Positions 1 to 9,182 of a stretch of 33,165 nt of DNA are shown piece by piece; the stretch's first letter is position 1; every line of letters starts with the position of its first letter. The notes under the pieces were generated by a model. It was not told the origin of the DNA, ran no database searches, and saw only the letters and a list, made by a program, of their open reading frames with translations. Origin of the DNA: Acidimicrobiaceae bacterium (lineage in GTDB: Bacteria > Actinomycetota > Acidimicrobiia > Acidimicrobiales > Acidimicrobiaceae). A program made the position numbers and the translations under genes. Location: the NCBI GenBank assembly GCA_013044475.1, contig JABEUM010000023.1:1-33165 (forward strand), given 5' to 3'.

Positions 1-160
1 CCAGCAGAGCATTGTTGATTGACGCTGCGTCGAGATTGCTGTGCTCGTAGTCGCGGAGTGTCCCTCCACTTCCTTGAGCGATACGTAGCGAGGCCAGAAT
101 GAAGCTGAAAGTCGGATCTACATTGGTGTTTGCTCTAGAATCTGGATAAAGCACAATCAA
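1..160 (-). CDS. Possible partial hypothetical protein at window edge
   Basis: An open frame runs off the left edge on the minus strand. From a TTG at 160 it reads LIVLYPDSRANTNVDPTF and continues to base 1 without a stop. The residue mix looks protein-like but I do not recognise a family. The frame is open further upstream to a stop near 205, and an AAAGGAG-like sequence lies about 24 bases upstream of the TTG, too far to be ideal. The start is therefore uncertain. It would be co-oriented with the CPBP protease gene. Only the N-terminal part is visible. Confidence 0.25.
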   Translation of the reverse strand, partial: MIVLYPDSRANTNVDPTFSFILASLRIAQGSGGTLRDYEHSNLDAASINNALL

Positions 161-303
161 AACTCGCGCGGATTTTGCGGTTCTCCTTTGACATTGGAAA
201 AGTCACTTAGCCGCACCGACCGGCAGCTACAGGTCTGAGGATATGGCTCCGTTCGGTGGTTTCTAGCCTTGTCGTCAAGTAGTACGTGCCCCACTTGAAA
301 GGG

Positions 304-321
304 AATCGGTCATGACCGATT
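304..321. repeat. 18-bp perfect palindrome
   Basis: AATCGGTCATGACCGATT is a perfect 18-bp palindrome followed by two more T residues on the plus strand. It lies between the end of the CPBP protease gene and the edge ORF, both on the minus strand. It could be a dimeric-regulator operator for the edge gene or a factor-independent stop for the protease transcript. The sequence does not decide between these. Confidence 0.5.
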
Positions 322-400
322 TTCGACCACATATCCGTAACTTGGCACTTGCGAATCGGGTTCTTGACTCTTTATGAAAGAGGTTCATGCTTCGGTTTGG

Positions 401-1219
401 TCAATGATGCACTAGGGCAACAAAACTCACGAGGTTAAAACTCGCGTGCGCCACCATAGAAGTACCCAGCCGTCGGTTTCTCATGGCTAGATAGCCAAGT
501 ACCAGCGCTACCGCAAAGAGTCCAAAACTCTGTAGGCCCTCAAAGTGGGCGACAGTAAAAATGATCGAACTTCCCAAGAGAGATATCAACTTTGAGACTC
601 TCGCCGTCATCTTCCGGGTTGCATACTGAAAGCTCCGCTGGGTGAGTCCTCGAAAAAAAATCTCTTCTACGATCGGAGCGCCGACAACTATTAGAGCGCC
701 GACGAGTACTTCACTAGCGCCGCCTCCCCCGGAATTCACCAGTTTCTGGGCCGGAGCAGATAATGCCGTAGTTGAACCTCCGGTTAGGAACTGATATGCG
801 AGGTAAACCACCGGCACAAGTATCAATTGGGCAGCCACGCCGACGACAAATCCAACTATGAGATCCGAAGCCTTTATTGCAATACCGAGGTCATGGCTTA
901 TTCTGCCGGTTCCCCACCGATGAGAGGCTACTAAGGATGCCCCAAAAAAGACTACCCACAGCCCCCCTAGGGATCCAATGAGAAGCGGCTCCGTCAGGGT
1001 GGTTGAAGAGGCTGAAAGATTCGAACCACTAAGCGCTGAAGCGACTATGACACCAATCGACGAAGTCACCAGGGACAAAACGAATGCGAAAATAGGAAAC
1101 GCCCACGGGGTGGTAATGCCGTAATCCATCCGGGAACCCCCGGATTGCTCCGACGATGTAGAACCAGAGTCGAGGGTAAATTCACCGTCTTCGTTGAGGG
1201 GTTCATTCTGGTCGCCCAA
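401..1219 (-). CDS. CPBP family intramembrane metalloprotease
   Basis: This is a polytopic membrane protein of the CPBP (CAAX protease/bacteriocin-processing, Abi) family, about 272 aa. An acidic, Ser-rich cytosolic N-terminus of about 35 residues is followed by several hydrophobic segments. The family motifs are present: EEIFFR (E185, E186, R190), then H225 in TVAHFEG, and H258 in HASFN near the C-terminus. These residues form the metal-dependent active site in the family. The substrate is unknown. The start given is TTG at 1219 with only a weak upstream purine stretch, so a shorter start is possible. It diverges from ftsH across about 160 bp holding both promoters. No immunity or bacteriocin gene is adjacent. 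Confidence 0.88.
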   Translation of the reverse strand: MGDQNEPLNEDGEFTLDSGSTSSEQSGGSRMDYGITTPWAFPIFAFVLSLVTSSIGVIVASALSGSNLSASSTTLTEPLLIGSLGGLWVVFFGASLVASHRWGTGRISHDLGIAIKASDLIVGFVVGVAAQLILVPVVYLAYQFLTGGSTTALSAPAQKLVNSGGGGASEVLVGALIVVGAPIVEEIFFRGLTQRSFQYATRKMTARVSKLISLLGSSIIFTVAHFEGLQSFGLFAVALVLGYLAMRNRRLGTSMVAHASFNLVSFVALVHH

Positions 1220-1378
1220 GTCATTGCCTAACTACTCGCTAACTGCTAGAGATTAGCTGTAAGAAATGCGACAAAATGTCACCAACTACATAAGTATTGA
1301 CCGATGCAAGGCTTAGACTTGGCTGGGAGAAGCCCTTATCGCGTAGCGCAATGCCGCGTCTCGCCTAGCATGTAGCTC

Positions 1379-3361
1379 ATGAGTCGTCAATCACCGGACC
1401 TTAGGCCGCAGAAGGATCAAAAATCAAAAGGCGTGCCGGATCAATCCTGGCGCTGGATCGTCGCTGTGCTAGTTGTTACCCTGGGCGTAGGCCTCCTATA
1501 CTCGTTGGTTTTTACCAAGACAACACAAGCGCAGCTGAGTTATAGCACGTTTCTAAAAAATGCCGCCACGAATCAGGTCGCTTCAGCCACGGTCGACAAT
1601 ACCACCGGACAGATCACCGGAACCAACACAAATGGAAGCTCGTTCACGGTAAATGGCCCACAGCCGCTGATCAATACTGATGTTCAGGCTCTTGAAAAAG
1701 AGATTCCAAATCTAAAATTCGTAACTCCTCAGCAGGGTCTGCTTGACTCACTAATCGTCTATGTCTTGCCTATCGGACTTTTTATCGGCGTAATGGTTTG
1801 GCTCAATCGTAGGGCCCAGGGCCAGATGTCGGGGATCATGTCGATCGGGAGATCCAAGGCCAAGCCGTACTCTGCTGAGCGCCCAAAAACGACATTTGAT
1901 GATGTAGCTGGATACGGATCGGTAAAACGGGAGATAAAAGAGGTCGTCGACTTTCTGAGAAATCCGGGCCGATTCAAAGATATTGGTGCCCATATACCAA
2001 AGGGCGTTCTTTTGGTAGGACCGCCCGGGACAGGAAAGACCCTTTTGGCTCGGGCTGTTGCGGGCGAAGCCGGCGTGCCGTTCCTCTCTGTGAGCGGGTC
2101 AGACTTTATGGAGATGTTCGTCGGAGTCGGTGCGTCTAGAGTGAGGGACCTCTTCCAAACTGCACGCAAGCAGGCACCGTCAATCATCTTCGTCGACGAA
2201 ATAGATTCAATTGGACGTAAAAGAGGAGCGGGGCTCGGCGGCGGACACGATGAACGTGAGCAGACCCTGAACCAGATGCTCTCAGAAATGGATGGCTTCG
2301 ACATTGCCGAGGGCATTGTCGTAATGGCAGCTACGAACCGACCTGATATTCTCGACCCCGCTCTGTTGCGTCCCGGCCGATTCGATCGACAGGTAGTCGT
2401 TCCCCTCCCCGACCTAGAGGAGAGGCTGCCGATCTTGCAGGTTCACTGCAGGGGGAAAAAGATTGCGTCCGACGTAGACCTTGAAATAGTCGCTCGAGGC
2501 ACTCCGGGAATGTCAGGTGCCGACCTCGCCAACCTGGTCAACGAGGCTGCCCTACACGCCGTACGGCGCGGATCGGCGCAGATCGCAATGTCAGATTTCG
2601 AGACCGCTAGGGATCGCGTATTGATGGGCCAAACGAGAGAATCTATGGTTCTTTCAGAGGAAGAGAAGGAGCGGGTCGCTTATCACGAAGGCGGTCATGC
2701 TGTATTGGCATACATCCTCCCCTATTCAGACCCAGTACACAAGGTATCTATCCTTCCTACAGGTATGGCGCTGGGAGTCACCCAGCAGCTACCGATGCAG
2801 GAGAGGCACATCTATCCGCGGGAGTATATCGAAGACAGCCTCGCCGTCAGGATGGGTGGAAGAGTAGCCGAAATCATCATCTATGGAGACCTCTCAACCG
2901 GAGCAAACAATGACCTTGTTGGCAATACTGAGCTCGCAAGAAAGATGGTCCGTGAGTGGGGAATGTCCGACAGAATTGGCCCAATGGCCTGGGGTTCCCA
3001 AGGCATGGTCTTCCTGGGGGAAGACTTGATGCACTCGAGAGACTACTCAGAGGACACGTCGCGGGTAATCGACGAAGAGGTAGAACGGATCCTTAGAGAG
3101 CAGGAGCAAAGGGCCACGGAGCTCCTGATAATACATCGCGAAGGATTGAAAAAGGTTGCTCTTGCCCTTCTCGAGAAGGAGACTGTCGACGGGGATGAGG
3201 TGGCCCGACTCGTTGACGATGGCTACGGCAGGCAAGTTCACCCTGGTGGAATCAAAAGAGCTATCGTCCCTAAACTCAACGCATCCCACGACCTTTCTGA
3301 GGCAAATTCCAATTCTGCGAAGAATCTCGCTACAAATACGGAATCGACTACCGAGTTATAG
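1379..3361 (+). CDS. ftsH: ATP-dependent zinc metalloprotease FtsH
   Basis: FtsH is a membrane-anchored AAA+ protease that extracts and degrades membrane and regulatory proteins as a hexamer. At 660 aa it has the usual length. It has a TM helix at about residues 24-45, an extracytoplasmic domain, a second TM at about 122-142, Walker A GPPGTGKT near 213, Walker B IIFVDEID, and the second region of homology with [12 protein letters not shown]. The zinc site is HEGGH near 436-440; most relatives have HEAGH, but the HExxH ligands are intact. The third-ligand region [14 protein letters not shown] is present. The C-terminal tail is polar and variable. The ATG has no strong ribosome-binding site. 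It appears monocistronic, with a hairpin 44 bases after the stop. Confidence 0.97.
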   Translation: MSRQSPDLRPQKDQKSKGVPDQSWRWIVAVLVVTLGVGLLYSLVFTKTTQAQLSYSTFLKNAATNQVASATVDNTTGQITGTNTNGSSFTVNGPQPLINTDVQALEKEIPNLKFVTPQQGLLDSLIVYVLPIGLFIGVMVWLNRRAQGQMSGIMSIGRSKAKPYSAERPKTTFDDVAGYGSVKREIKEVVDFLRNPGRFKDIGAHIPKGVLLVGPPGTGKTLLARAVAGEAGVPFLSVSGSDFMEMFVGVGASRVRDLFQTARKQAPSIIFVDEIDSIGRKRGAGLGGGHDEREQTLNQMLSEMDGFDIAEGIVVMAATNRPDILDPALLRPGRFDRQVVVPLPDLEERLPILQVHCRGKKIASDVDLEIVARGTPGMSGADLANLVNEAALHAVRRGSAQIAMSDFETARDRVLMGQTRESMVLSEEEKERVAYHEGGHAVLAYILPYSDPVHKVSILPTGMALGVTQQLPMQERHIYPREYIEDSLAVRMGGRVAEIIIYGDLSTGANNDLVGNTELARKMVREWGMSDRIGPMAWGSQGMVFLGEDLMHSRDYSEDTSRVIDEEVERILREQEQRATELLIIHREGLKKVALALLEKETVDGDEVARLVDDGYGRQVHPGGIKRAIVPKLNASHDLSEANSNSAKNLATNTESTTEL

Positions 3362-3404
3362 GAGTGCAAGTTATCACTCTGAGCCGTTCGGTCAGATGAT
3401 CGGT

Positions 3405-3430
3405 CTTGCCTGGCATCTATGCCAGGCAAG
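3405..3430 (+). terminator. Hairpin after ftsH
   Basis: CTTGCCTGGC and GCCAGGCAAG form a perfect 10-bp stem with a 6-base loop, 44 bases after the ftsH stop. There is no U-tract, so termination would be imperfect or Rho-assisted. It is the best candidate for the end of the ftsH transcript. Confidence 0.55.
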
Positions 3431-3763
3431 CTTGTCATCGCCTGCTCAATGGACTCAAAGGATCGGTCGGTTCGGTCTATTGGGCCGTCACGGCAACAGA
3501 TAGGCGTCCCCTGAATTGGCAGTATTAGCGCTGTTAAGCACTCGCATTACCAGGTAAGGGGCTTCTATTTGTGGCGTTGTGGCAAATTTCGAGGTTCCTC
3601 ACGGTCCGTTAAAGCTCCGGATCCTGTCCTGACCAAAAAGGAGCAAGGACTTCGTCCTCGAGGGCGGGAATGAACTCACCACGCAATTCCCGGTCTTTCT
3701 ACTTTGAGCCAAGCGGCACTAGTCGAAGGCCAGCTGATAAATTCCAAAAATGATTCAGCTACA
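3431..3763. other. Intergenic stretch between ftsH and the dnaE2 SOS promoter
   Basis: I find no convincing gene here. The two short ORFs overlapping the ftsH end are out-of-frame shadows. A small AGGAC-TTCG-TCCT hairpin lies near 3645-3657. No tRNA-like or repeat structure was seen. Confidence 0.5.
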
Positions 3764-3777
3764 CGAACACTTGTTCG
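3764..3777. promoter_or_regulatory. LexA (SOS) box upstream of dnaE2
   Basis: CGAACACTTGTTCG is a perfect match to the actinobacterial LexA operator core GAAC-N4-GTTC with flanking C/G symmetry. It lies one base upstream of the -10-like hexamer, so LexA bound here would block the promoter. By family knowledge this explains DNA-damage induction of dnaE2. Confidence 0.9.
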
Positions 3778-3778
3778 G

Positions 3779-3784
3779 TAAAAT
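3779..3784 (+). promoter_or_regulatory. -10 element of the dnaE2 SOS promoter
   Basis: TAAAAT fits the TAnnnT consensus and lies directly after the LexA box. The predicted transcription start, about 7 bases downstream, falls on the GTG at 3791, implying a leaderless transcript. No good -35 hexamer is visible. Confidence 0.6.
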
Positions 3785-3790
3785 AGAACC

Positions 3791-4000
3791 GTGATATCTC
3801 CAATAGCTGAAGCCAACGGCTTCATCCGCTCTCAACCTCTGACCCTTTTCGGCCGCTGGCGAAGGCCGACCGAAGGGCCAGTCCGACCCAGCCAGAGAAA
3901 ATGCTCCACAGGCACTACACCGTCAAGGAACTTTGGAGCTACGGTTCGATCGCAGATTCATCTGACCACTAAAGCCGCCAGTCCCCTCGGAGCATTCTGA
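3791..4000 (+). CDS. Small SOS-leader protein with clamp-motif-like QPLTLFG
   Basis: This 69-aa basic ORF begins with GTG exactly where transcription from the LexA-controlled promoter should start. Its TGA overlaps the dnaE2 ATG as TGATG, suggesting translational coupling. It contains SQPLTLFGRWRRPTEG; QPLTLF resembles the sliding-clamp-binding peptide found in polymerases (QxxL-F type), although the spacing is not a perfect match. A TGAAGCC-AAC-GGCTTCA hairpin lies at its beginning. A degenerate copy at 16765-16950 keeps QxxTLFG, RPxEG and SPLxAF, which argues that the protein sequence, not only the DNA, was under selection. No family was recognised. Alternatives are an attenuator-like leader or a former N-terminal extension of DnaE2. 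Confidence 0.55.
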   Translation: MISPIAEANGFIRSQPLTLFGRWRRPTEGPVRPSQRKCSTGTTPSRNFGATVRSQIHLTTKAASPLGAF

Positions 4001-7000
4001 TGAACGCAGAACTCGGTTACGCAGAGCTCCATTCGCACTCCAACTACAGCTTTTTAGACGGTGTCTCCGATCCCGAGGAGATGGTAGACGAAGCCTATCG
4101 ACTCGGTATTTCCGGCATCGCCATAACGGATCACAACGGATTTTACGCCTTACCAAAGTTTGCCGGTGCCGCCAAACAGCTAGGTATTGCGACTATATTC
4201 GGTGCCGAGCTGACCCTCGAGTCTGTAGACAAGAGAACAGTTTCACCAGATCCTTCCGGGGATCATCTGATCGTTTTAGCAAAGTCTCCAAAGGGATATG
4301 CCAATCTTTCGGCATCTATCACTCGCGGACAGCTCGCAGGGAAGGAGAAGGGTCGTTTTTCTCTATCCCTCTTGGATCTAGCCGAGGGATCTCAAGGGGA
4401 ATTTGTCGTCCTCACCGGATGCCGCAAGGGGGCGGTACCGAAGGCCCTCGTACAAGAGGGACCACAGGCAGCAAAGTTCGAACTTCATAGACTGATCGAA
4501 CTTTTCGGTAGAGACAATGTGTATGTCGAATGCTGGGATCATGGTGAGCCAATAGACCAGCAGAGAAACTCTGAGATGGTAGAGCTAGCTCTGTCCCTCC
4601 GGACAACACCTTTAGCCACCTCGAATGCACATTACTGTTCCCCAAAAAGTGGAAAATGTGCTCATGTGGTATCGGCAATCAGATCCAGAAAGTCACTACA
4701 GGACGCCGACGCATGGCTCGCTCCTTCCTTTGCGAGACACCTTAGGTCTCCCAAGGAGCAGTATCAGAGGTTCGCCAGATTTCCTGGTCTCGTGGAAATG
4801 ACCTTAGAAGTCCAGTCGAGGTGCGCCTTTGATCTAGCGCTTTTAGCCCCCAAGTTACCCACCTCCTTGGCGCCAGCGGGTTATAGCGACGACGAATGGC
4901 TCAGGCATCTCAGCTACGCCTTAGGGCAGTCCCGTTACGGAACGAGGGAGAACGAGAGGATTCAAGGGGCCTACAAGCAGATCGACTATGAACTCAGGAT
5001 TATATCGGAGTTGGGATTTTCGGGATACTTCTTGGTCGTTTGGGACATCGTCGAGTTCTGTCGACACGAGGGAATTTACTGTCAAGGGCGAGGTTCTGCG
5101 GCAAACTCGGCCGTGTGCTATGCGATAGGAATTACCAATGTCGACCCAGTCTCACTCAGACTGTTGTTCGAGAGGTTTCTTTCTCCGGAGAGGGACGGCC
5201 CGCCAGATATCGATATCGATATCGAAAGCGACCGAAGAGAAGAGGTCCTACAGTACGTGTTCGCCAAGTACGGAAGAGATATGGCCGCTCAAGTCGCAAG
5301 CGTCATCACCTACAGATCAAAATCGGCGATCAGAGAGGTGGGGAAGGTTTTTGGATATCCCAACGAGGCGATCGACTCTTGGTCTAAGCGAATCGAGAGA
5401 TGGGGATCAGTCGAAGCGGCTACACAAGTAAAGGACCGATTCGGCAATCCGTACCTTTCTCTCCCGGATGACGTCAAACAGATAGCCATGGAGATCGAAC
5501 ATAATCCGCGCCATCTCGGCCTGCACGTAGGGGGAATGGTCATTTGCGATAGGCCGATCCATGAGGTATGTCCAATCGAGTGGGCCAGAGCAAAGGACAG
5601 AAGCGTGTTGCAGTGGGACAAGGATGATTGCGCAACGGTCGGTTTGGTTAAGTTTGATCTTCTTGGTCTCGGGATGCTGTCGGCTCTTCACGAGATGGTC
5701 GATATCGTAACGGAGAACCACGGCACAAAAGTAGATCTGGCCCTCATTCCTCAGGAAGATGATGTCTACGACATGCTGTGCAGGGCGGATTCCATTGGCG
5801 TCTTCCAGGTCGAGAGTCGGGCTCAGATGGCAACCCTTCCAAGGCTAAAGCCAAGACACTTTTACGATCTGGTAGTTGAAGTCGCACTCATTAGACCGGG
5901 CCCAATCCAGGGTGGCTCTGTCCATCCTTACATACGGAGGCGAAACGGCGAGGAGGAGGTCAGTTATCTTCATCCTCTTCTCGAAAATTCCCTATCAAAG
6001 ACCTTAGGAGTACCGCTATTTCAAGAGCAGCTTATGCAGATGGCAATGGACGTAGCTGGATTTACCCCAGCTGAAGCGGATCGCCTCCGCCAAGCGATGG
6101 GTTCAAAGCGTTCAGCTGAGAGGATGACACTTTTGAAGGGGAGGTTCTTTGCCGGGATGGCAAAGAACGGCATATATTCAGTGGCGGCAGAGAGCATCTT
6201 CGAGAAACTCTCCGCCTTTGCCAACTTCGGCTTTCCAGAGAGTCACGCAGCATCCTTCGCCTACTTGGTTTACTCCAGCGCCTGGTTTAAGCTCCACTAT
6301 CCAGCGGCTTTTTTAGCGGCGCTGCTGAGATCACAACCCATGGGCTTCTGGTCTACTCAAACCCTGTCCCAGGACGCCAAGAGACACGGAGTATCAGTTC
6401 TTGGACCGGTAGTAGGAAGGAGCGGATACTGGGCAACTCTTGAAAATGGAGACTCGAATGAGCCAGCAAAAACCTTGGACTCCCCCAATATATACCCGTC
6501 CATCCCCAGAGAAGGACTCTGGCCCAGCGTAAGGGTGGGGCTGGACTCGATCTCAGGAATAGGAAGGACGATAGCAAAGAAAATCGTCGAGCACGGACCT
6601 TACACATCCATGGTGGACCTCGCTACAAAGGCGTCTTTAAGTAGGAGACAGATGGAATCTCTCGCCCAAGCTGGTGCTCTTTTAGAGATCGAAGAATTGT
6701 CACTGCATAAGAAGTTATCGAGGAGGGAAGCGCTTTGGATGGCCGCCCCATCAGTCGGAGTCAGAAACAACGTACTCCCCGGCATGAAAGATCCCCCACT
6801 TCCGCCTAAGTTGACCGAATTGACGGCTATCCAGGAGATGTCTCTGGACGCATCCTTTGTCGGCATCACGACAAGCGGACATCCTATGGAGATTTTACGT
6901 AGCGAACTTGAGAGACAAGGTGTGATCAGGGCATGTGATTTAGGAAAACTCCAAAACGGATGCAGGGTTTTGGTCGCCGGAGTCGTGACGCACAGGCAAA

Positions 7001-7233
7001 GACCGGCGACAGCAAACGGGGTAACCTTCATCAATCTAGAAGACGAGACCGGATTGGTCAACGTCATCTGCTCCAAGGGGGTCTGGGTACGTTTCAGAGA
7101 AGTAGCCAAGTCAAATCCAGCCCTATTAATTGCTGGAGGCTTAGAGGTGAATGGTGCCGTGATCAACATAGTTGCGACGAAAATTACCGCCCTAGAGCTC
7201 TTGGTAACTTCGAGTTCAAGAGATTTTCATTGA
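4000..7233 (+). CDS. dnaE2: Error-prone DNA polymerase DnaE2
   Basis: DnaE2 is a C-family polymerase that performs mutagenic translesion synthesis in the SOS mutasome with ImuA' and ImuB. At 1077 aa the length is typical. The PHP domain opens with AELHSHSNYSFLDG and ITDHNGFY. The palm holds GRGSAANSAVCY and PDIDIDIE with the catalytic aspartates near residues 402-404. LGLHVGGMVICD and FDLLGLGML follow, then a helix-hairpin-helix near GISGIGRTIAKKI and a C-terminal OB fold. The ATG at 4000 is preceded by GGAG seven bases upstream, and an in-frame TAA at 3970 rules out a long extension. It is SOS-regulated through the box at 3764. imuA'B lies 5 kb away on the other strand rather than in the same operon. 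Confidence 0.96.
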   Translation: MNAELGYAELHSHSNYSFLDGVSDPEEMVDEAYRLGISGIAITDHNGFYALPKFAGAAKQLGIATIFGAELTLESVDKRTVSPDPSGDHLIVLAKSPKGYANLSASITRGQLAGKEKGRFSLSLLDLAEGSQGEFVVLTGCRKGAVPKALVQEGPQAAKFELHRLIELFGRDNVYVECWDHGEPIDQQRNSEMVELALSLRTTPLATSNAHYCSPKSGKCAHVVSAIRSRKSLQDADAWLAPSFARHLRSPKEQYQRFARFPGLVEMTLEVQSRCAFDLALLAPKLPTSLAPAGYSDDEWLRHLSYALGQSRYGTRENERIQGAYKQIDYELRIISELGFSGYFLVVWDIVEFCRHEGIYCQGRGSAANSAVCYAIGITNVDPVSLRLLFERFLSPERDGPPDIDIDIESDRREEVLQYVFAKYGRDMAAQVASVITYRSKSAIREVGKVFGYPNEAIDSWSKRIERWGSVEAATQVKDRFGNPYLSLPDDVKQIAMEIEHNPRHLGLHVGGMVICDRPIHEVCPIEWARAKDRSVLQWDKDDCATVGLVKFDLLGLGMLSALHEMVDIVTENHGTKVDLALIPQEDDVYDMLCRADSIGVFQVESRAQMATLPRLKPRHFYDLVVEVALIRPGPIQGGSVHPYIRRRNGEEEVSYLHPLLENSLSKTLGVPLFQEQLMQMAMDVAGFTPAEADRLRQAMGSKRSAERMTLLKGRFFAGMAKNGIYSVAAESIFEKLSAFANFGFPESHAASFAYLVYSSAWFKLHYPAAFLAALLRSQPMGFWSTQTLSQDAKRHGVSVLGPVVGRSGYWATLENGDSNEPAKTLDSPNIYPSIPREGLWPSVRVGLDSISGIGRTIAKKIVEHGPYTSMVDLATKASLSRRQMESLAQAGALLEIEELSLHKKLSRREALWMAAPSVGVRNNVLPGMKDPPLPPKLTELTAIQEMSLDASFVGITTSGHPMEILRSELERQGVIRACDLGKLQNGCRVLVAGVVTHRQRPATANGVTFINLEDETGLVNVICSKGVWVRFREVAKSNPALLIAGGLEVNGAVINIVATKITALELLVTSSSRDFH

Positions 7234-7511
7234 ACGAATCCGAAACAATGAAACTATCGGGGCAGGAGGCACCAGTGCTCACGCAGGACATACTCGGGTA
7301 ACCCCTCAGGGTGGATAAAGAAGGAAAACAGAAGACCGTCCGGGCAACTGTTAAAAGTTTGGGCTAAATACAAGTCGAAAATAATCCCTCATGACTTAGT
7401 CTCTGAATGGGTAACTGAAAAGAAATCCAAGGGTACTAGAAGTCTAAAAAAGGACGTGATGCGATAATAGGATCTTCAAAGATCTTTGGCCTTTCCAAGA
7501 TCACCACGATC
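7234..7511. other. Intergenic leader of the lipoprotein gene
   Basis: This gap holds a weak ACCC-CTCA-GGGT stem near 7302-7313, which could end the dnaE2 transcript, and a clear AAAGGA ribosome-binding sequence near 7449-7454. The stretch from 7440 is open in the lipoprotein frame and encodes the missing part of its signal peptide. No other gene is seen. Confidence 0.45.
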
Positions 7512-8810
7512 TTGACCATTGCCGCCCTAGTACTAGCAGCCTGCGGGACGGCAGCAGAACCCAGACCGACCACCAATTCCCCCATTGATACCGTGGTGAA
7601 CGAACCCTCAGCGCCTGGGATAACGGCTAGCAGCATACTTTTAGGTAGCGATCAGCCATTGACGGGGCCAGCAGCGCCGGGCTATAGCGAGATTGCACCA
7701 GCAATGGAGGCATTCTTTAAATATGCCAACTCCTTCGGTGGCATATACGGACGCAAAGTATCGCTCTACTACCAGGATGATCAATACAACCCGGTAATAA
7801 CCGTGAAGGTTGTGAAACAACTAGTCCAAAAGTACAACGTCTTTGCTATTGTCAACGGATTCGGCACTTCGACCCACCAGAGCGTTGAGCCATATTTGAA
7901 CCAAAAACAGATCCCAGACCTTTTCGTGGGGTCTGGATGCGACTGTTGGAATCTTCCCAATACCTACCCATACACCTTCGGCCTTACTCCGAGCTACACA
8001 ACTCAGGGACGCATAATAGGAAAAGCGATCAACAAAAAGTTTCCAAAGGCCAAGGTTGGCGTCATTTATCAGGATGACGACTTCGGCGCAGGCGGATTGC
8101 TCGGGTTACGCCAATCCTTGGGGCCGAATACAATTGTTGCGACCCAGTCATATGACCCCTCTTCACTCTCAAGCGGTCTCGACGGGCAGATCCAAGCCCT
8201 AAAGGCCGCCGGAGTAAATCTGATTGTCAGCTTTTCAATTCCGGAGGCCACGGCATTGGAGCTGATAGCCGAGAGCGGCCTAGGGATGGAGGTCGCTACC
8301 TTCACTCCGGCGATGTCCGCAGATCCTCAAAGTGTAGCGAATCTGATAGACACGCTTTCGTCTGGAAAAATCTCTGGTTCTGCAGCGGTTGAAGGTGTCT
8401 ATTCACTCACTTTCTTGCCAACATTGGCAAGCCCAAACGATCCCTGGATAAAGTTATTTGCCAAGGTTCACGCTGAGTATGATTCAGCACTGCCCCTCGA
8501 TGACAACACCATCTATGGGATGAGTGTTGCTTATCTCACTTTAGAAACGCTGATGCATTCGGGGAGAAATCCAACGAGGCAAGGGGTAGTCGCTTGGCTA
8601 AATAAACCGGGTTCAGCCTTGATGGGTCCAGGAATCGTCCCGCTGAGCTACAGTCCCACCAGCCACCAAGGATACTCAGGCGCTCAGTTGACTGAAGTTC
8701 AAAACAGTACATCCACCCCCCAGGGACCAATATACATAATCAATAGTCGAGGGCGACTGACCGTTACTCATTCTCACGAATTGCCCCCTCCAAAATATTT
8801 TCTCAATTAG
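7512..8810 (+). CDS. LivK-type substrate-binding lipoprotein (Peripla_BP_6)
   Basis: This is a type-I periplasmic binding fold protein of the branched-chain amino acid/amide ABC family, anchored outside the membrane as a lipoprotein. The lipobox LVLAAC is followed by a low-complexity linker, then ILLGSDQPLTGPAAPG, typical of the family's first strand and ligand loop. The TTG at 7512 leaves only ten residues before the lipid Cys, too short for a signal peptide. The frame upstream (GSSKIFGLSKITTI) supplies the missing positive region but contains no ATG, GTG or TTG; a ribosome-binding AAAGGA precedes an ATA near 7464. The real start may thus be non-canonical, or there is an indel. No permease or ATPase is adjacent, so the ligand is unknown. 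Confidence 0.85.
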   Translation: MTIAALVLAACGTAAEPRPTTNSPIDTVVNEPSAPGITASSILLGSDQPLTGPAAPGYSEIAPAMEAFFKYANSFGGIYGRKVSLYYQDDQYNPVITVKVVKQLVQKYNVFAIVNGFGTSTHQSVEPYLNQKQIPDLFVGSGCDCWNLPNTYPYTFGLTPSYTTQGRIIGKAINKKFPKAKVGVIYQDDDFGAGGLLGLRQSLGPNTIVATQSYDPSSLSSGLDGQIQALKAAGVNLIVSFSIPEATALELIAESGLGMEVATFTPAMSADPQSVANLIDTLSSGKISGSAAVEGVYSLTFLPTLASPNDPWIKLFAKVHAEYDSALPLDDNTIYGMSVAYLTLETLMHSGRNPTRQGVVAWLNKPGSALMGPGIVPLSYSPTSHQGYSGAQLTEVQNSTSTPQGPIYIINSRGRLTVTHSHELPPPKYFLN

Positions 8811-8811
8811 A

Positions 8812-8827
8812 AGTTATCAAGATAACT
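8812..8827 (+). terminator. Short hairpin after lipoprotein gene
   Basis: AGTTATC-AA-GATAACT is a perfect 7-bp inverted repeat starting two bases after the stop codon. It is AT-rich with no U-run, so it may stabilise the 3' end rather than terminate. Confidence 0.35.
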
Positions 8828-9182
8828 AGCCTTCGAACGGCCCTTAGCGCCCTCAAAACCTAATGACCCCTAAACCGAAGTCCAGGTCACCTATTAACTA
8901 ACACCACCATTTATCAGGTATAACGTGGGCAATGCATGACTACGGTAGTCACGCAAGTTCATACTCGTATAACGCCACTACCCGCATAAACAACATCTCC
9001 ACTACGTTGGCGACCTGAACTTCAGCCTAAAGGTAGCAGCAACTTTTTTAGCGATGAGCGCTTCGAGAAATAAGGTCGGCAAAATTCCAATCAGGATTTC
9101 GTATGCCAAGTTACTTTGTCCAAAGGCCTAGATCATTTTCCCAGTTAGGTTGGTCTTGGTTACTTTGCTAATAGGAGAAGTT
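8828..9182. other. Intergenic region upstream of mca with a 15-nt palindrome
   Basis: No gene is apparent. TGACTAC-G-GTAGTCA at 8937-8951 is a perfect inverted repeat with 7-base arms, a plausible regulator site for the downstream amidase gene. A ribosome-binding AGGAG at about 9173 decides the TTG start of that gene. Confidence 0.4.

Noticed and set aside
1759-2316. 185-aa minus-strand ORF
   Set aside because: Antisense shadow of the FtsH AAA+ domain.
5205-5224. GATATC tandem repeat
   Set aside because: It simply encodes the DIDID run of the DnaE2 active site.
6600-7169. 189-aa minus-strand ORF
   Set aside because: Antisense to the dnaE2 3' end, with no ribosome-binding site or family features.
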